This document shows positions 8,417-15,054 of a stretch of 35,187 bases of DNA, piece by piece (position 1 is the first letter of the stretch; each line of letters opens with the position of its first letter). Made by a program: the position numbers and the translations under genes. Origin of the DNA: Chloroflexota bacterium (GTDB lineage Bacteria > Chloroflexota > Limnocylindria > Limnocylindrales > CSP1-4); the NCBI GenBank assembly GCA_003171065.1, contig PMXQ01000020.1, forward strand, positions 7,596 to 42,782, written 5' to 3'. Under the pieces are notes generated by a model. That model was not told the origin of the DNA, did no database searches, and was given only the letters and a program-made list of their open reading frames with translations.

Positions 8417-9382
8417 TCAGGCGCCCAGCGATACCGCCGAGCCCGAGGCCGCCGAGCGGTAGAGGGCGTCGATCGTGCGAGCCTGGCCCAGGGCGTCTGC
8501 CCGGCCGAGCAGCGGCTTGCCAACGCCGAGGATCGCGGCACTCATGTTCTCCATCTCGAGGCGGTAGGCGTTCTCGGACTCGACCGAGATCTCGCGATCG
8601 CCGAGCCTGATCCCACCGTCCTCGCCCATCCATGGGTCGTGCAGCAGCAGGTTGCCCTTGCTTCCGATCGCCTCGAGCGAACGATGGCGCGAGGTGAAAC
8701 CGGCGACGATCTCGGCGACGGCGCCCGAGGGAAACCGCAGCAGACCGGCGAAGGTCCGGTCTACGCCCGACGACGTGAGGGTCTGCTCGCCGAAAGCCAG
8801 AGACGGCTCCGTTCCGGCCACAAGACGGGACCCGCTGACGCAGTAGCAGCCCACGTCCATCAGGCTGCCGCCATCCAGCCCGGGATCCAGCCGGACGTCG
8901 CCCTCGTTCGTCAGGACGAAGCTGAAGCTGGCCCGGATCGACGCCAGCTCGCCAATCTCGGGCAGCAGCTCCTCGAAGCGCCGGACCTGCGTCGTGTGGC
9001 GCCACATGAATGCCTCCATCAGGATCAGGCCGGCTGCCGAGGCAGCGTCGAACGCCTCGACGACCTCCTGCGGATGGCGCGAGTAGGGCTTCTCGCACAG
9101 CACGTGCTTGCCGGCCGCGAGCGCCAGCATCGTTTGAGGATGATGGAGCGAGTTGGGCGTGCCGATGTAGACGGCATCGACCTCGGGGTCGGCCAGCAGC
9201 GCCTCGTACGACCCGAAGACGCGAGGGATCCCGAACCTGGAGGCAAACTCTGCCGCTCGATCGCGGTCCCGGCTGCCCACGGCAACGACGGTGGCGTTGG
9301 CCGCATGGCCGCCATCGCCCACCAGCTTGGCGGAGATGCGGCCCGGACCGAGAATGCCCCAGCGGACTCTATCGGAAGACAT
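8417..9382 (-). CDS. Gfo/Idh/MocA-family NAD(P)-dependent oxidoreductase
   Basis: The 321-residue cytoplasmic enzyme probably oxidises a sugar, polyol or similar substrate. The N-terminal Rossmann domain has the dinucleotide motif WGILGPGRISAKLV. VDAVYIGTPNSLHHPQ follows, then the catalytic EKP motif in GKHVLCEKPYSRH. The C-terminal domain carries GGSLMDVGCYCVSG, equivalent to the family's conserved GG...D.G.H helix, but with Cys-Tyr-Cys where many members have His. A strong GGAGGAG site precedes ATG 9382 by 8 nt. Substrate is unknown; inositol dehydrogenase, glucose-fructose oxidoreductase and dihydrodiol dehydrogenase-like members share this layout. The gap to mgsA (9383-9620) holds no convincing gene. 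Confidence 0.85.
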   Translation of the reverse strand: MSSDRVRWGILGPGRISAKLVGDGGHAANATVVAVGSRDRDRAAEFASRFGIPRVFGSYEALLADPEVDAVYIGTPNSLHHPQTMLALAAGKHVLCEKPYSRHPQEVVEAFDAASAAGLILMEAFMWRHTTQVRRFEELLPEIGELASIRASFSFVLTNEGDVRLDPGLDGGSLMDVGCYCVSGSRLVAGTEPSLAFGEQTLTSSGVDRTFAGLLRFPSGAVAEIVAGFTSRHRSLEAIGSKGNLLLHDPWMGEDGGIRLGDREISVESENAYRLEMENMSAAILGVGKPLLGRADALGQARTIDALYRSAASGSAVSLGA

Positions 9383-9620
9383 CGTGCCATCTCCTCCATG
9401 CCCGGCCGCGGTTGGATCGGCCGCCTGTGCAGTGTCAGGATGGCACGACCGTGCAACCGGGAGCCGAAGGGATGACTGCGACCGCCCTCCCGTCCGGCAG
9501 GCGAGCCGTGGCTCCCGATCTCGGCGCAGGCGACGCTATCCCCGGGTCGAGCTGGCTTCGGCCGGTTCGGGCCGAGAATGCCCGGCGCCCGACTTCGGAC
9601 GTCGCCATCGTCGCTCCCAC

Positions 9621-10151
9621 CTACGGCAGTGAGTCCAGGTTCGAGTCGAGCGCGGCCCAATCGGCCGCATCGTTCTGATCGCCCTGCTCGGCCGGTTCGA
9701 CCGGCGGGAGCTCGCGGTCGTTGTGGGCCGTGTAGTCGGGCACCGTTCGCTCGTACGAGCCGGTCATCAGCGGCGAGCTGATCATGAAATCGGCCGAGGC
9801 CCGGTCACAGGCGACCGGGATGTTCCACACGACCGCGATCCGCAGCAGCGACTTGACGTCCGTGTCGTGGGGTTGAGGCTCGAGCGGATCCCAGAAGAAG
9901 ACCAGGAAGTCGATGCTGCCGTCGGCGATCATCGCCCCGATCTGGAGGTCTCCGCCGAGCGGCCCCGACTGGAGGCACGTCACCGGCAGATCGAGCTCGC
10001 GCCCGAGCACCGTGCCGGTCGTCCCGGTCGCGACGAGGTCGTGCGCGGCGAGCATGCCTCGGTTGTAGCGGGCCCACTCGATCAGGTCCTGCTTCTTGTT
10101 GTCGTGGGCGACGAGCCCGATCCGCTTGCGTGGTTTCAGGTCCATTGCCAT
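9621..10151 (-). CDS. mgsA: Methylglyoxal synthase
   Basis: It converts dihydroxyacetone phosphate to methylglyoxal and phosphate, a bypass of lower glycolysis when phosphate is short. The 176-residue product matches the E. coli enzyme residue by residue with a shift of three: H16, D68 in SGPLGGD, D88, H95 and D98 in FFWDPLEPQPHDTDVK. LGRELDLPVTCLQSGPLGGD is diagnostic. The start ATG 10151 has AGGA 6 nt upstream; an ATG two codons later is possible. A C-terminal tail of about 25 acidic/Asn-rich residues (after PDYTAHNDR) exceeds the usual ~150-residue length. It lies divergent to the nuclease gene. Confidence 0.93.
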   Translation of the reverse strand: MAMDLKPRKRIGLVAHDNKKQDLIEWARYNRGMLAAHDLVATGTTGTVLGRELDLPVTCLQSGPLGGDLQIGAMIADGSIDFLVFFWDPLEPQPHDTDVKSLLRIAVVWNIPVACDRASADFMISSPLMTGSYERTVPDYTAHNDRELPPVEPAEQGDQNDAADWAALDSNLDSLP

Positions 10152-10321
10152 CGGCCATCCTATCCGGCGGCGGCCCCAATTCGCCGCGCGCCTTCTCTCA
10201 GGATGACATGAAACCCGCGCACCGTGCGGAGGCGTCGGCGGGCGGAGCCTGGGCATGGCGTCGCGGCCGGGCCGTTGCCCGTGACAGCCAAGGTGGCACG
10301 GACGCGGAGCAGATTCCTCGC

Positions 10322-11395
10322 ATGCAGAACGTAATGCGTGACGCAGTCGGGCGAATGGGCGGCGCGCCGCCCACGGAGCCGGATCCGCAGGCAATGGCGG
10401 CGCACGTTGCCGCCGGAGGATCGCCGTACGACCTGATAGAGCCGTCGGCGTGGTTCAGCTACAGCAGCCTAGACACGTTCGAGCGGTGCCCGCGCCAGTA
10501 CGCCTTCCGGTATCTGTGCCGGCTGCCCGCGGAGCAGGCCCGGCCGGCCGCGGACTTCGGGTCGGCGGCCCACGGCGCGTTCGAAGCGTTCACGCGTGAG
10601 CGGCGCGAGCGACTGGCCCGGGGCGAACCGCCACCGAGCCGAGCCGACCTGGGCCGTTTCTTCGAGTCGGCTTGGGCCCGGACGTCCCTCTCCGTGGAGG
10701 CCGACGCCGAGACCTGGCGACGGCGCGCCGAGCCCATGCTCGACCAGTTCTGGGCCGCCGAATCGGCTAAACCAGTCGGGTCGGACGAGCGAGCCGAAAC
10801 GCTCGGTGAGGAGCTCCGCTTCCGGCTACACCTGCCGCTCGACCCGGCCACCCTCGTCACCGTCTCCGGCTTCATCGATCGCATCGATCGGTTGGCGTCA
10901 GGCGCGGTCGAGCTGATCGACTACAAGACCGGCCACGCGGGCCCGCCCGAGGAGGCCGAGTCGAGCCTGCAGCTCTCGATCTACGCCCTGGCTTGCCGCG
11001 ATACGCTGGGCTTGGGCCGGCCAGAACGAGTGACTCTCTACTTCGTCGAGCATGGCGCGCGCTTCAGCGCCGGCCGCACCGACGCGGCGCTGGACACCGT
11101 GCGCACCGGCCTCGCGACGCGAGCCCGCCAGATCCGCGGCAGCGACTTCGTCCCAACCCCGAGCCCTCGCTCCTGCGGCTGGTGCGATTTCGCGGCGATG
11201 TGCCCGATGAACGTGTCCGAATGGTCCCGCTCCGCGGTCGTTTCATGCAGTTCCGCGGCAGTCAGACAAGCTGGCAGGCGGCTGGCCTTGCGCTTCAGCA
11301 GTCCAGGTCGTCGCCGGGGGCGCGCTGGGCCGGCGCATAGAGGTGGTAGTTGGCGCCGCAGGCGGCCTGGTTGCCCTCGTGGACGGCGGCGCTGA
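10322..11395 (+). CDS. PD-(D/E)XK nuclease-family protein (RecB C-terminal/Cas4-like) with probable Fe-S cluster
   Basis: The protein resembles stand-alone RecB/AddB-type nuclease domains acting on DNA ends. The entry motif is SYSSLDTFERCPRQYAFRY, with the first cluster cysteine. It is followed by GSAAHGAFEAF (catalytic His), GFIDRIDRL and ELIDYKTG (the D...DYK core). The final cysteines are in CGWCDFAAMCP, completing a C-Xn-CX2CX5C 4Fe-4S pattern. Beyond CP the frame runs about 65 more residues of Arg/Ser/Gly-rich sequence that overlap the convergent flavoprotein gene by 101 bp. Homologues usually end soon after the last cysteine, so the natural stop may be lost. The start is uncertain: ATG 10322 is taken, with a weak GGAG 13 nt upstream; ATG 10394 and others are possible. 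The conserved domain begins near 10450. Confidence 0.8.
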   Translation: MQNVMRDAVGRMGGAPPTEPDPQAMAAHVAAGGSPYDLIEPSAWFSYSSLDTFERCPRQYAFRYLCRLPAEQARPAADFGSAAHGAFEAFTRERRERLARGEPPPSRADLGRFFESAWARTSLSVEADAETWRRRAEPMLDQFWAAESAKPVGSDERAETLGEELRFRLHLPLDPATLVTVSGFIDRIDRLASGAVELIDYKTGHAGPPEEAESSLQLSIYALACRDTLGLGRPERVTLYFVEHGARFSAGRTDAALDTVRTGLATRARQIRGSDFVPTPSPRSCGWCDFAAMCPMNVSEWSRSAVVSCSSAAVRQAGRRLALRFSSPGRRRGRAGPAHRGGSWRRRRPGCPRGRRR

Positions 11396-12368
11396 TCTGG
11401 TGGTCGTGCAGGCAGGTAGCGTCGCCCGCGGCGTAGACGCCGGGCACGTTGGTGTGCTGCTCCGAAGTGACGACGATCTGGCCGAGCGGGTTCAGCTCCA
11501 GGCCGAGCTGACGGGCGAGGTCATTGGCGGCCCGCGTTCGGCGGACGGTGTAGACCTGCTCGATCGGGATCCGAGTGCGCCCGGGATCGTCGAGAACGAG
11601 CGCGTGCATCTGGCCGTCTCGATTCTCGTACTCGGCGACGGCGCACGGGTGGGCGGCGATGCCGTTCGCGGCCAGATCCGCCAGTCGCGAAGCCGGAACC
11701 TCGAAGCCCTCCGGGCGACCGGCGACGATCGCCACGCGGCTGGTGAAGACGAGCAGGTCGAAAGCGGTCTGGACCGCATCCTCGTCGTGGCCGACGACGC
11801 CTACGACGCGGTCGATCGATTCGTAGCCATCGCAGTGGATGCACCAGAAGAGGCTCCGCCCCACGCAGTCGTCCCGACCGGGAAACTCCGGGAAGTGGCC
11901 GAAGACGCCGGTGGCCAGGATCACCGTTCGCGCGAGCACCTCCATCGGGCCGCCCTGTGGCACCTCGCCGAACAGTCGGGCAATCCCCGCGTCGCGGGGA
12001 ATGCTCGGGCCCGGCCCGCTTCCCCGGGGACCGCCCTCGGGCAGACGCTCGATCCGCAGCCGGAACCGCTCGCCCTCGCGCGTCGCGGTGGCGACGTGGC
12101 CCAGCAGCAGCTCAGCGCCGTACCTGGCCGCCTGGCGCCAGCCTAGCCGCCGGATTTCCGCGGCCGGAATCCCGTCCGGGAAACCCAGGTAGTTGTGGAT
12201 CATGTGTTGCCAGCGGAAGCGGTCGCGCTCGTCGACGAGGAGCACGCTACGGCGCATGCGAGCCATGTTCACGGCCGCCGAGAGGCCGGCGGCCCCGCCG
12301 CCGACGACGACGCAATCCAACTCGCGAGTGACAGGTTCGGGCTCGGGCGTTTGCTCGGGCGATCTCAT
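11295..12368 (-). CDS. Thioredoxin-reductase-like FAD-dependent pyridine nucleotide-disulfide oxidoreductase
   Basis: The 357-residue flavoprotein has the two-domain layout of bacterial thioredoxin reductase. The FAD motif VVVGGGAAGLSAA starts near residue 20, ILATGVFGHFPEFPG follows, the redox dicysteine is FWCIHCDGY, and the terminal FAD motif is GVYAAGDATCLHDHQISAAV. The NADPH half is atypical. The usual GGGDSA is replaced by VVGHDEDA, and the HRR motif that reads the 2'-phosphate is missing (VAGRPEGF instead). It may therefore use NADH, ferredoxin or another donor. A 15-residue Gly/Pro-rich insert (GPRGSGPGPSIP) sits in the first FAD domain. No Shine-Dalgarno is evident before ATG 12368. 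No thioredoxin or ferredoxin gene adjoins it, so its partner is unknown. The family is sure; the exact activity is not. Confidence 0.8.
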   Translation of the reverse strand: MRSPEQTPEPEPVTRELDCVVVGGGAAGLSAAVNMARMRRSVLLVDERDRFRWQHMIHNYLGFPDGIPAAEIRRLGWRQAARYGAELLLGHVATATREGERFRLRIERLPEGGPRGSGPGPSIPRDAGIARLFGEVPQGGPMEVLARTVILATGVFGHFPEFPGRDDCVGRSLFWCIHCDGYESIDRVVGVVGHDEDAVQTAFDLLVFTSRVAIVAGRPEGFEVPASRLADLAANGIAAHPCAVAEYENRDGQMHALVLDDPGRTRIPIEQVYTVRRTRAANDLARQLGLELNPLGQIVVTSEQHTNVPGVYAAGDATCLHDHQISAAVHEGNQAACGANYHLYAPAQRAPGDDLDC

Positions 12369-12458
12369 GGCTCAATGATGCGCCCATCAGGGCCGGGCGG
12401 CATGGACGCTCGGCCACTTCACAGCCACTTACCTGCGGCCTGCTGGCGTTCGTGCTGG

Positions 12459-13616
12459 CTACCCCCGCGCCTCGAAGCGTTCGAGCGTGTAACGATCGAC
12501 TTCCGGCTCGTCGAGAGCGATGACGGCCGGGACCGCCATGCGGCCCTTCACGATGGGCAGCGGCACGGCCAGCAGGTCGTGGACGAGGAGGCCGGCCGTA
12601 GCCAGGCCGTGCGTCGGCTCGAGACTCGCCCGCGGCTCCAGGCCGACCGCACCTTCGAGGACGTGCCCGTCCCTCACGGCCAACGCGATCCGAAGCACCG
12701 AGGCGATCCCGACTCCGGTCTCGAAGTAGGTGCCCAGGACTACGAGCGCTCCGGCGGCCGAAGCGGCCTCGACTATCCGCACGGTCGCGGCCTGCCCTCC
12801 GACCCGGGCCGGCTTGACGACGACCACGTCCGCGGCGCCCTCGGCCAAGGCGGCCCGCGCGGCGCCTTCTGAGTCGATGCTCTCGTCGAGCGCGATCGGA
12901 ACCCGGACGCGTTCGCGCAGGGCGGCGTGGCCGGCCACGTCCCAGGCGGTCAGCGGTTGTTCCACGTATTCGATCCGGAACGGCTCGATGGCCTCGATCC
13001 GCTCGGCGGCGGTCTCGAGGTCCCAGGCGCCGCCGGCGTCGATCCGCAGGTGCGGCTCCGGGCCCACGGCCGCCCGGAGGGCTCGCAGTCGATCGACGAG
13101 CTGGTCGGTGGTGCGCTCGAACCCGGCCCTGAGCTTGAGCGTGTCGAACCCGAGCTCGATCGCCTGCGCGGCTGCGTCTGCCCCGGCGTCGGGTCCTCCG
13201 TAGGCGATGGTCGCGCTGACGGGGATCGGGGCAGGGAGGGCCGCGGCCGGATTGCCCGTGCCCTGGGCCGCGACAAGCGCGGCCAGCGCACCTCCGACCG
13301 CTGCCATCGCGGCCCGACCCGGCTCGCCTTCGGCCGCCAGTTCGGACCATGCCGGGGGCCGTCCGCCGGCCAGCTCGGGCACGATCTCGCGGATCAGCCT
13401 CGCCAGGGCGGCCGTGGTGACATCCGTCGCAATGGGGTTGAGCGCGGCTTCGCCGAGTCCTTCGTTGCCCTCTTCGTCCATGATGCGAAGAAGCCACGAC
13501 CGCCGATGCGTGAACTCGCCGGTCGCGTCCAGGAGTGGCCGACGAAAGGGGACTCGAACGTGGATCGCCTCAACCCTGGCGAGACGCGGCAGGGCAGCGG
13601 GACCGGAGGCAGGCAT
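12459..13616 (-). CDS. Enolase-superfamily enzyme, MLE subgroup (o-succinylbenzoate synthase-like)
   Basis: The 385-residue protein has the superfamily capping domain and TIM barrel. Metal ligands are D193 (LRIDAGGAW), E219 (EYVEQPL) and D244 (ALDESI). K268 (VVVKPARVGG) is the second base. The K-X-K motif is present as K161-L-R163, so the usual second lysine is an arginine. GTYFETGVGIASVLRIALA near the C-terminus resembles the ETG/ESGIG motif of o-succinylbenzoate synthase (menaquinone path). Muconate cycloisomerase, N-succinylamino-acid racemase and dipeptide epimerase remain possible. No other men gene is nearby. ATG 13616 is chosen because conserved sequence begins there; only a weak GCGGCGG precedes it. 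The frame stays open upstream without recognisable coding. Confidence 0.75.
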   Translation of the reverse strand: MPASGPAALPRLARVEAIHVRVPFRRPLLDATGEFTHRRSWLLRIMDEEGNEGLGEAALNPIATDVTTAALARLIREIVPELAGGRPPAWSELAAEGEPGRAAMAAVGGALAALVAAQGTGNPAAALPAPIPVSATIAYGGPDAGADAAAQAIELGFDTLKLRAGFERTTDQLVDRLRALRAAVGPEPHLRIDAGGAWDLETAAERIEAIEPFRIEYVEQPLTAWDVAGHAALRERVRVPIALDESIDSEGAARAALAEGAADVVVVKPARVGGQAATVRIVEAASAAGALVVLGTYFETGVGIASVLRIALAVRDGHVLEGAVGLEPRASLEPTHGLATAGLLVHDLLAVPLPIVKGRMAVPAVIALDEPEVDRYTLERFEARG

Positions 13617-13986
13617 CGTGAGCCGCCGCGTCAGCGGCCGGGTGTGTGCACCGAACCATTCTAGGCGCCGCGCCCGCCCGCCCCTTCCCTTCGCGCCGTT
13701 CAGCGCGGGCTTCTCGGACAACTCGCTGGTGATCGGTGGATTCGTCGTCATCCCGGCGCTCCTGGGACTGGCCGAGTATCGTCTGTACCGCCAGGTCGGT
13801 GCGACCGGACTGGCGGAGGCGATCGTGCTCATGACCCCTAGATGCACGAATGTCGGCCCGACCGTCACCGCGACATCGGACCTGGCCACGCTCGCTTTCA
13901 GCTTCCCGAACGACCCGTACGCGGACAGCTTCGCCGGTGTCGACGGCCTCTGAGCGTTCGACCGGCGGCAGCCGGGCGCCACCCCG
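13617..13986. other. 370-bp interval without a convincing gene
   Basis: This interval lies between the enolase-superfamily start and the cupin remnant. A forward frame (about 13690-13953) would encode a moderately hydrophobic stretch (VIGGFVVIPALLGLAEYR), but it has no clear start site. It also runs back as antisense to the enolase-superfamily gene. It may be decayed coding DNA. Confidence 0.4.
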
Positions 13987-14190
13987 TCAGCGGCGGGTGC
14001 GCATGATCAGGGCCGCGACGTAGTAGGTGCAGGGCTCGGCCGAGCTATTGGCGTAGCTGTGGTCGACGTCGGCGGCGAAGTAGGCGGAGTCCCCCGATTC
14101 CAGGGCCAGTTGTGCATCCCCGACGCCGAGCTGGAGCCGGCCTGATTCAACGACCACGTATTCGTGTGAAATAGTGGACGGCGCGAGCGT
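13987..14190 (-). pseudogene. Remnant of a C-terminal cupin domain (XRE/cupin regulator type)
   Basis: About 60 codons ending in TGA encode HEYVVVESGRLQLGVGDAQ, then LESGDSAYFAADVDHSYAN and a final strand CTYYVAALIMRTRR. This is the cupin half of the common HTH-XRE plus cupin regulators, whose sequence usually reads E-x-V-V-V-x-x-G then GDSxYF-x-A-D-x-x-H. The N-terminal helix-turn-helix and first cupin strands are absent. Upstream on this strand the DNA is occupied by the oppositely oriented GNAT gene (14227-14778). It therefore looks like a gene truncated by rearrangement. A frame runs back to a GTG at 14334, but the extra residues resemble nothing. Confidence 0.55.
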
Positions 14191-14226
14191 ACTGCGGGAG
14201 GCGACGGAACGGACGTGGAAGGCGGC

Positions 14227-14778
14227 ATGGACCGGGTACACCGAATCGATGGGGTGGCCGCGCCGGCCGTTCGCGCGTGCGTCCCCGACGACCTGGCTGC
14301 GGTTGCGCGCATCTACGGCCACTACGTGCAGCACAGCACGGTCACGTTCGAGGAGGAACCGCCGACCATTGCCGACTGGCGGAAGCGACTCAGCGACATC
14401 GCCGAGTCAAGCCTGCCGTTCCTCGTCGCCGAGGTCGGCGGAGACGTGCTCGGCTACGCCTACTGTTCGAGGTGGCGGCCACGGCCGGCCTATCGCCAGA
14501 CCGTCGAGGATTCCGTGTACGTGACCCCCGAGGCAGTCGGGCGCGGCATCGGCACGGCGCTGCTCGAGGCGCTCCTTACCCGGTGCGAGGCGGCCGGGGT
14601 GCGGCAGATGATCGCGGTGATCGCCACCGAAAGAGAGGGCAGGGGAGGGGCGTCGCAAGCACTGCACGAGCGCCACGGCTTCCGCCCTGCGGGCCGGCTG
14701 GTCGCTGTCGGGTTCAAGCACGGTCGCTGGCTCGACACGATCATGATGCAGCGATCGCTGGGCGAAGCCGCCGGATAG
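14227..14778 (+). CDS. GNAT-family N-acetyltransferase, phosphinothricin/methionine sulfone acetyltransferase-like
   Basis: This acetyl-CoA-dependent acetyltransferase is 183 residues, the same size as Bar/Pat-type enzymes. It opens with VRACVPDDLAAVARIYGHYV and TVTFEEEPP, the typical PAT N-terminus. VLGYAYCSRWRPRPAYR and EDSVYVTPEAVGRGIGTALL follow, the acetyl-CoA pyrophosphate loop being GRGIGT. It ends with HERHGFRPAGRLVAVGFKHGRWLDTIMMQR, the motif B region with the GfK-H-W-D signature of this subfamily. The start is either ATG 14227 (GGAAGG nearby, 4 nt) or GTG 14215. The 5' end abuts and truncates the cupin remnant on the other strand. Natural substrates of such enzymes are often methionine sulfone or sulfoximine; specificity is not readable here. 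Confidence 0.88.
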   Translation: MDRVHRIDGVAAPAVRACVPDDLAAVARIYGHYVQHSTVTFEEEPPTIADWRKRLSDIAESSLPFLVAEVGGDVLGYAYCSRWRPRPAYRQTVEDSVYVTPEAVGRGIGTALLEALLTRCEAAGVRQMIAVIATEREGRGGASQALHERHGFRPAGRLVAVGFKHGRWLDTIMMQRSLGEAAG

Positions 14779-14864
14779 GCGTTCCGGCGGCGCCTCGTCG
14801 AGGTCGAGCGGCCGGGTACGCATGGCGAGCACTTGCTCGGTCGGGATCGGGCCGCCGGCCGTTG

Positions 14865-14892
14865 CGGACGGCGGTCGTCGGACGGCGGTCGT
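14865..14892. repeat. Two tandem copies of a 14-bp unit
   Basis: Two perfect copies of CGGACGGCGGTCGT lie side by side in the 276-bp gap between the acetyltransferase and the diguanylate cyclase. This is probably slippage; no function is seen. Confidence 0.75.
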
Positions 14893-14946
14893 CGGCCGGT
14901 GCCTCATCCCTTTTTGGGTCCAGGCTCCGTCCTCGTCCGGTCCGAA

Positions 14947-14992
14947 CCGGAACCCGAACTTCGGCCGGAGACGGCCGGAAGTACGGTTCCGG
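14947..14992. other. Strong GC-rich stem-loop upstream of the TPR-GGDEF gene
   Basis: The outer arms CCGGAACC (14947-14954) and GGTTCCGG (14985-14992) pair perfectly. Inside, ACTTCGGCCG (14958-14967) pairs with CGGCCGGAAGT (14972-14982) with one bulged base around a GAGA tetraloop. The 46-nt hairpin ends 62 nt before the downstream ATG. No T-run follows, so an intrinsic terminator is unlikely. It may be a 5'-leader structure, a boundary element or a REP-like repeat. Confidence 0.6.
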
Positions 14993-15054
14993 ATCCGGCT
15001 CGGCGCGCGTATTCTCGGTCGGCGTAGCAGGTTGACCTGAGTCATGAGCTTCGG

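Noticed and set aside
9435-9620. 61-codon reverse-strand frame after mgsA
   Set aside because: It has no ribosome site, no recognisable motif, and composition like the surrounding non-coding DNA.
13690-13953. Hydrophobic forward frame (VIGGFVVIPALLGLAEYR) between the enolase-superfamily gene and the cupin remnant
   Set aside because: It has no start or ribosome site of its own and continues upstream as antisense to a real gene. It is kept only as a note on the gene-free interval.
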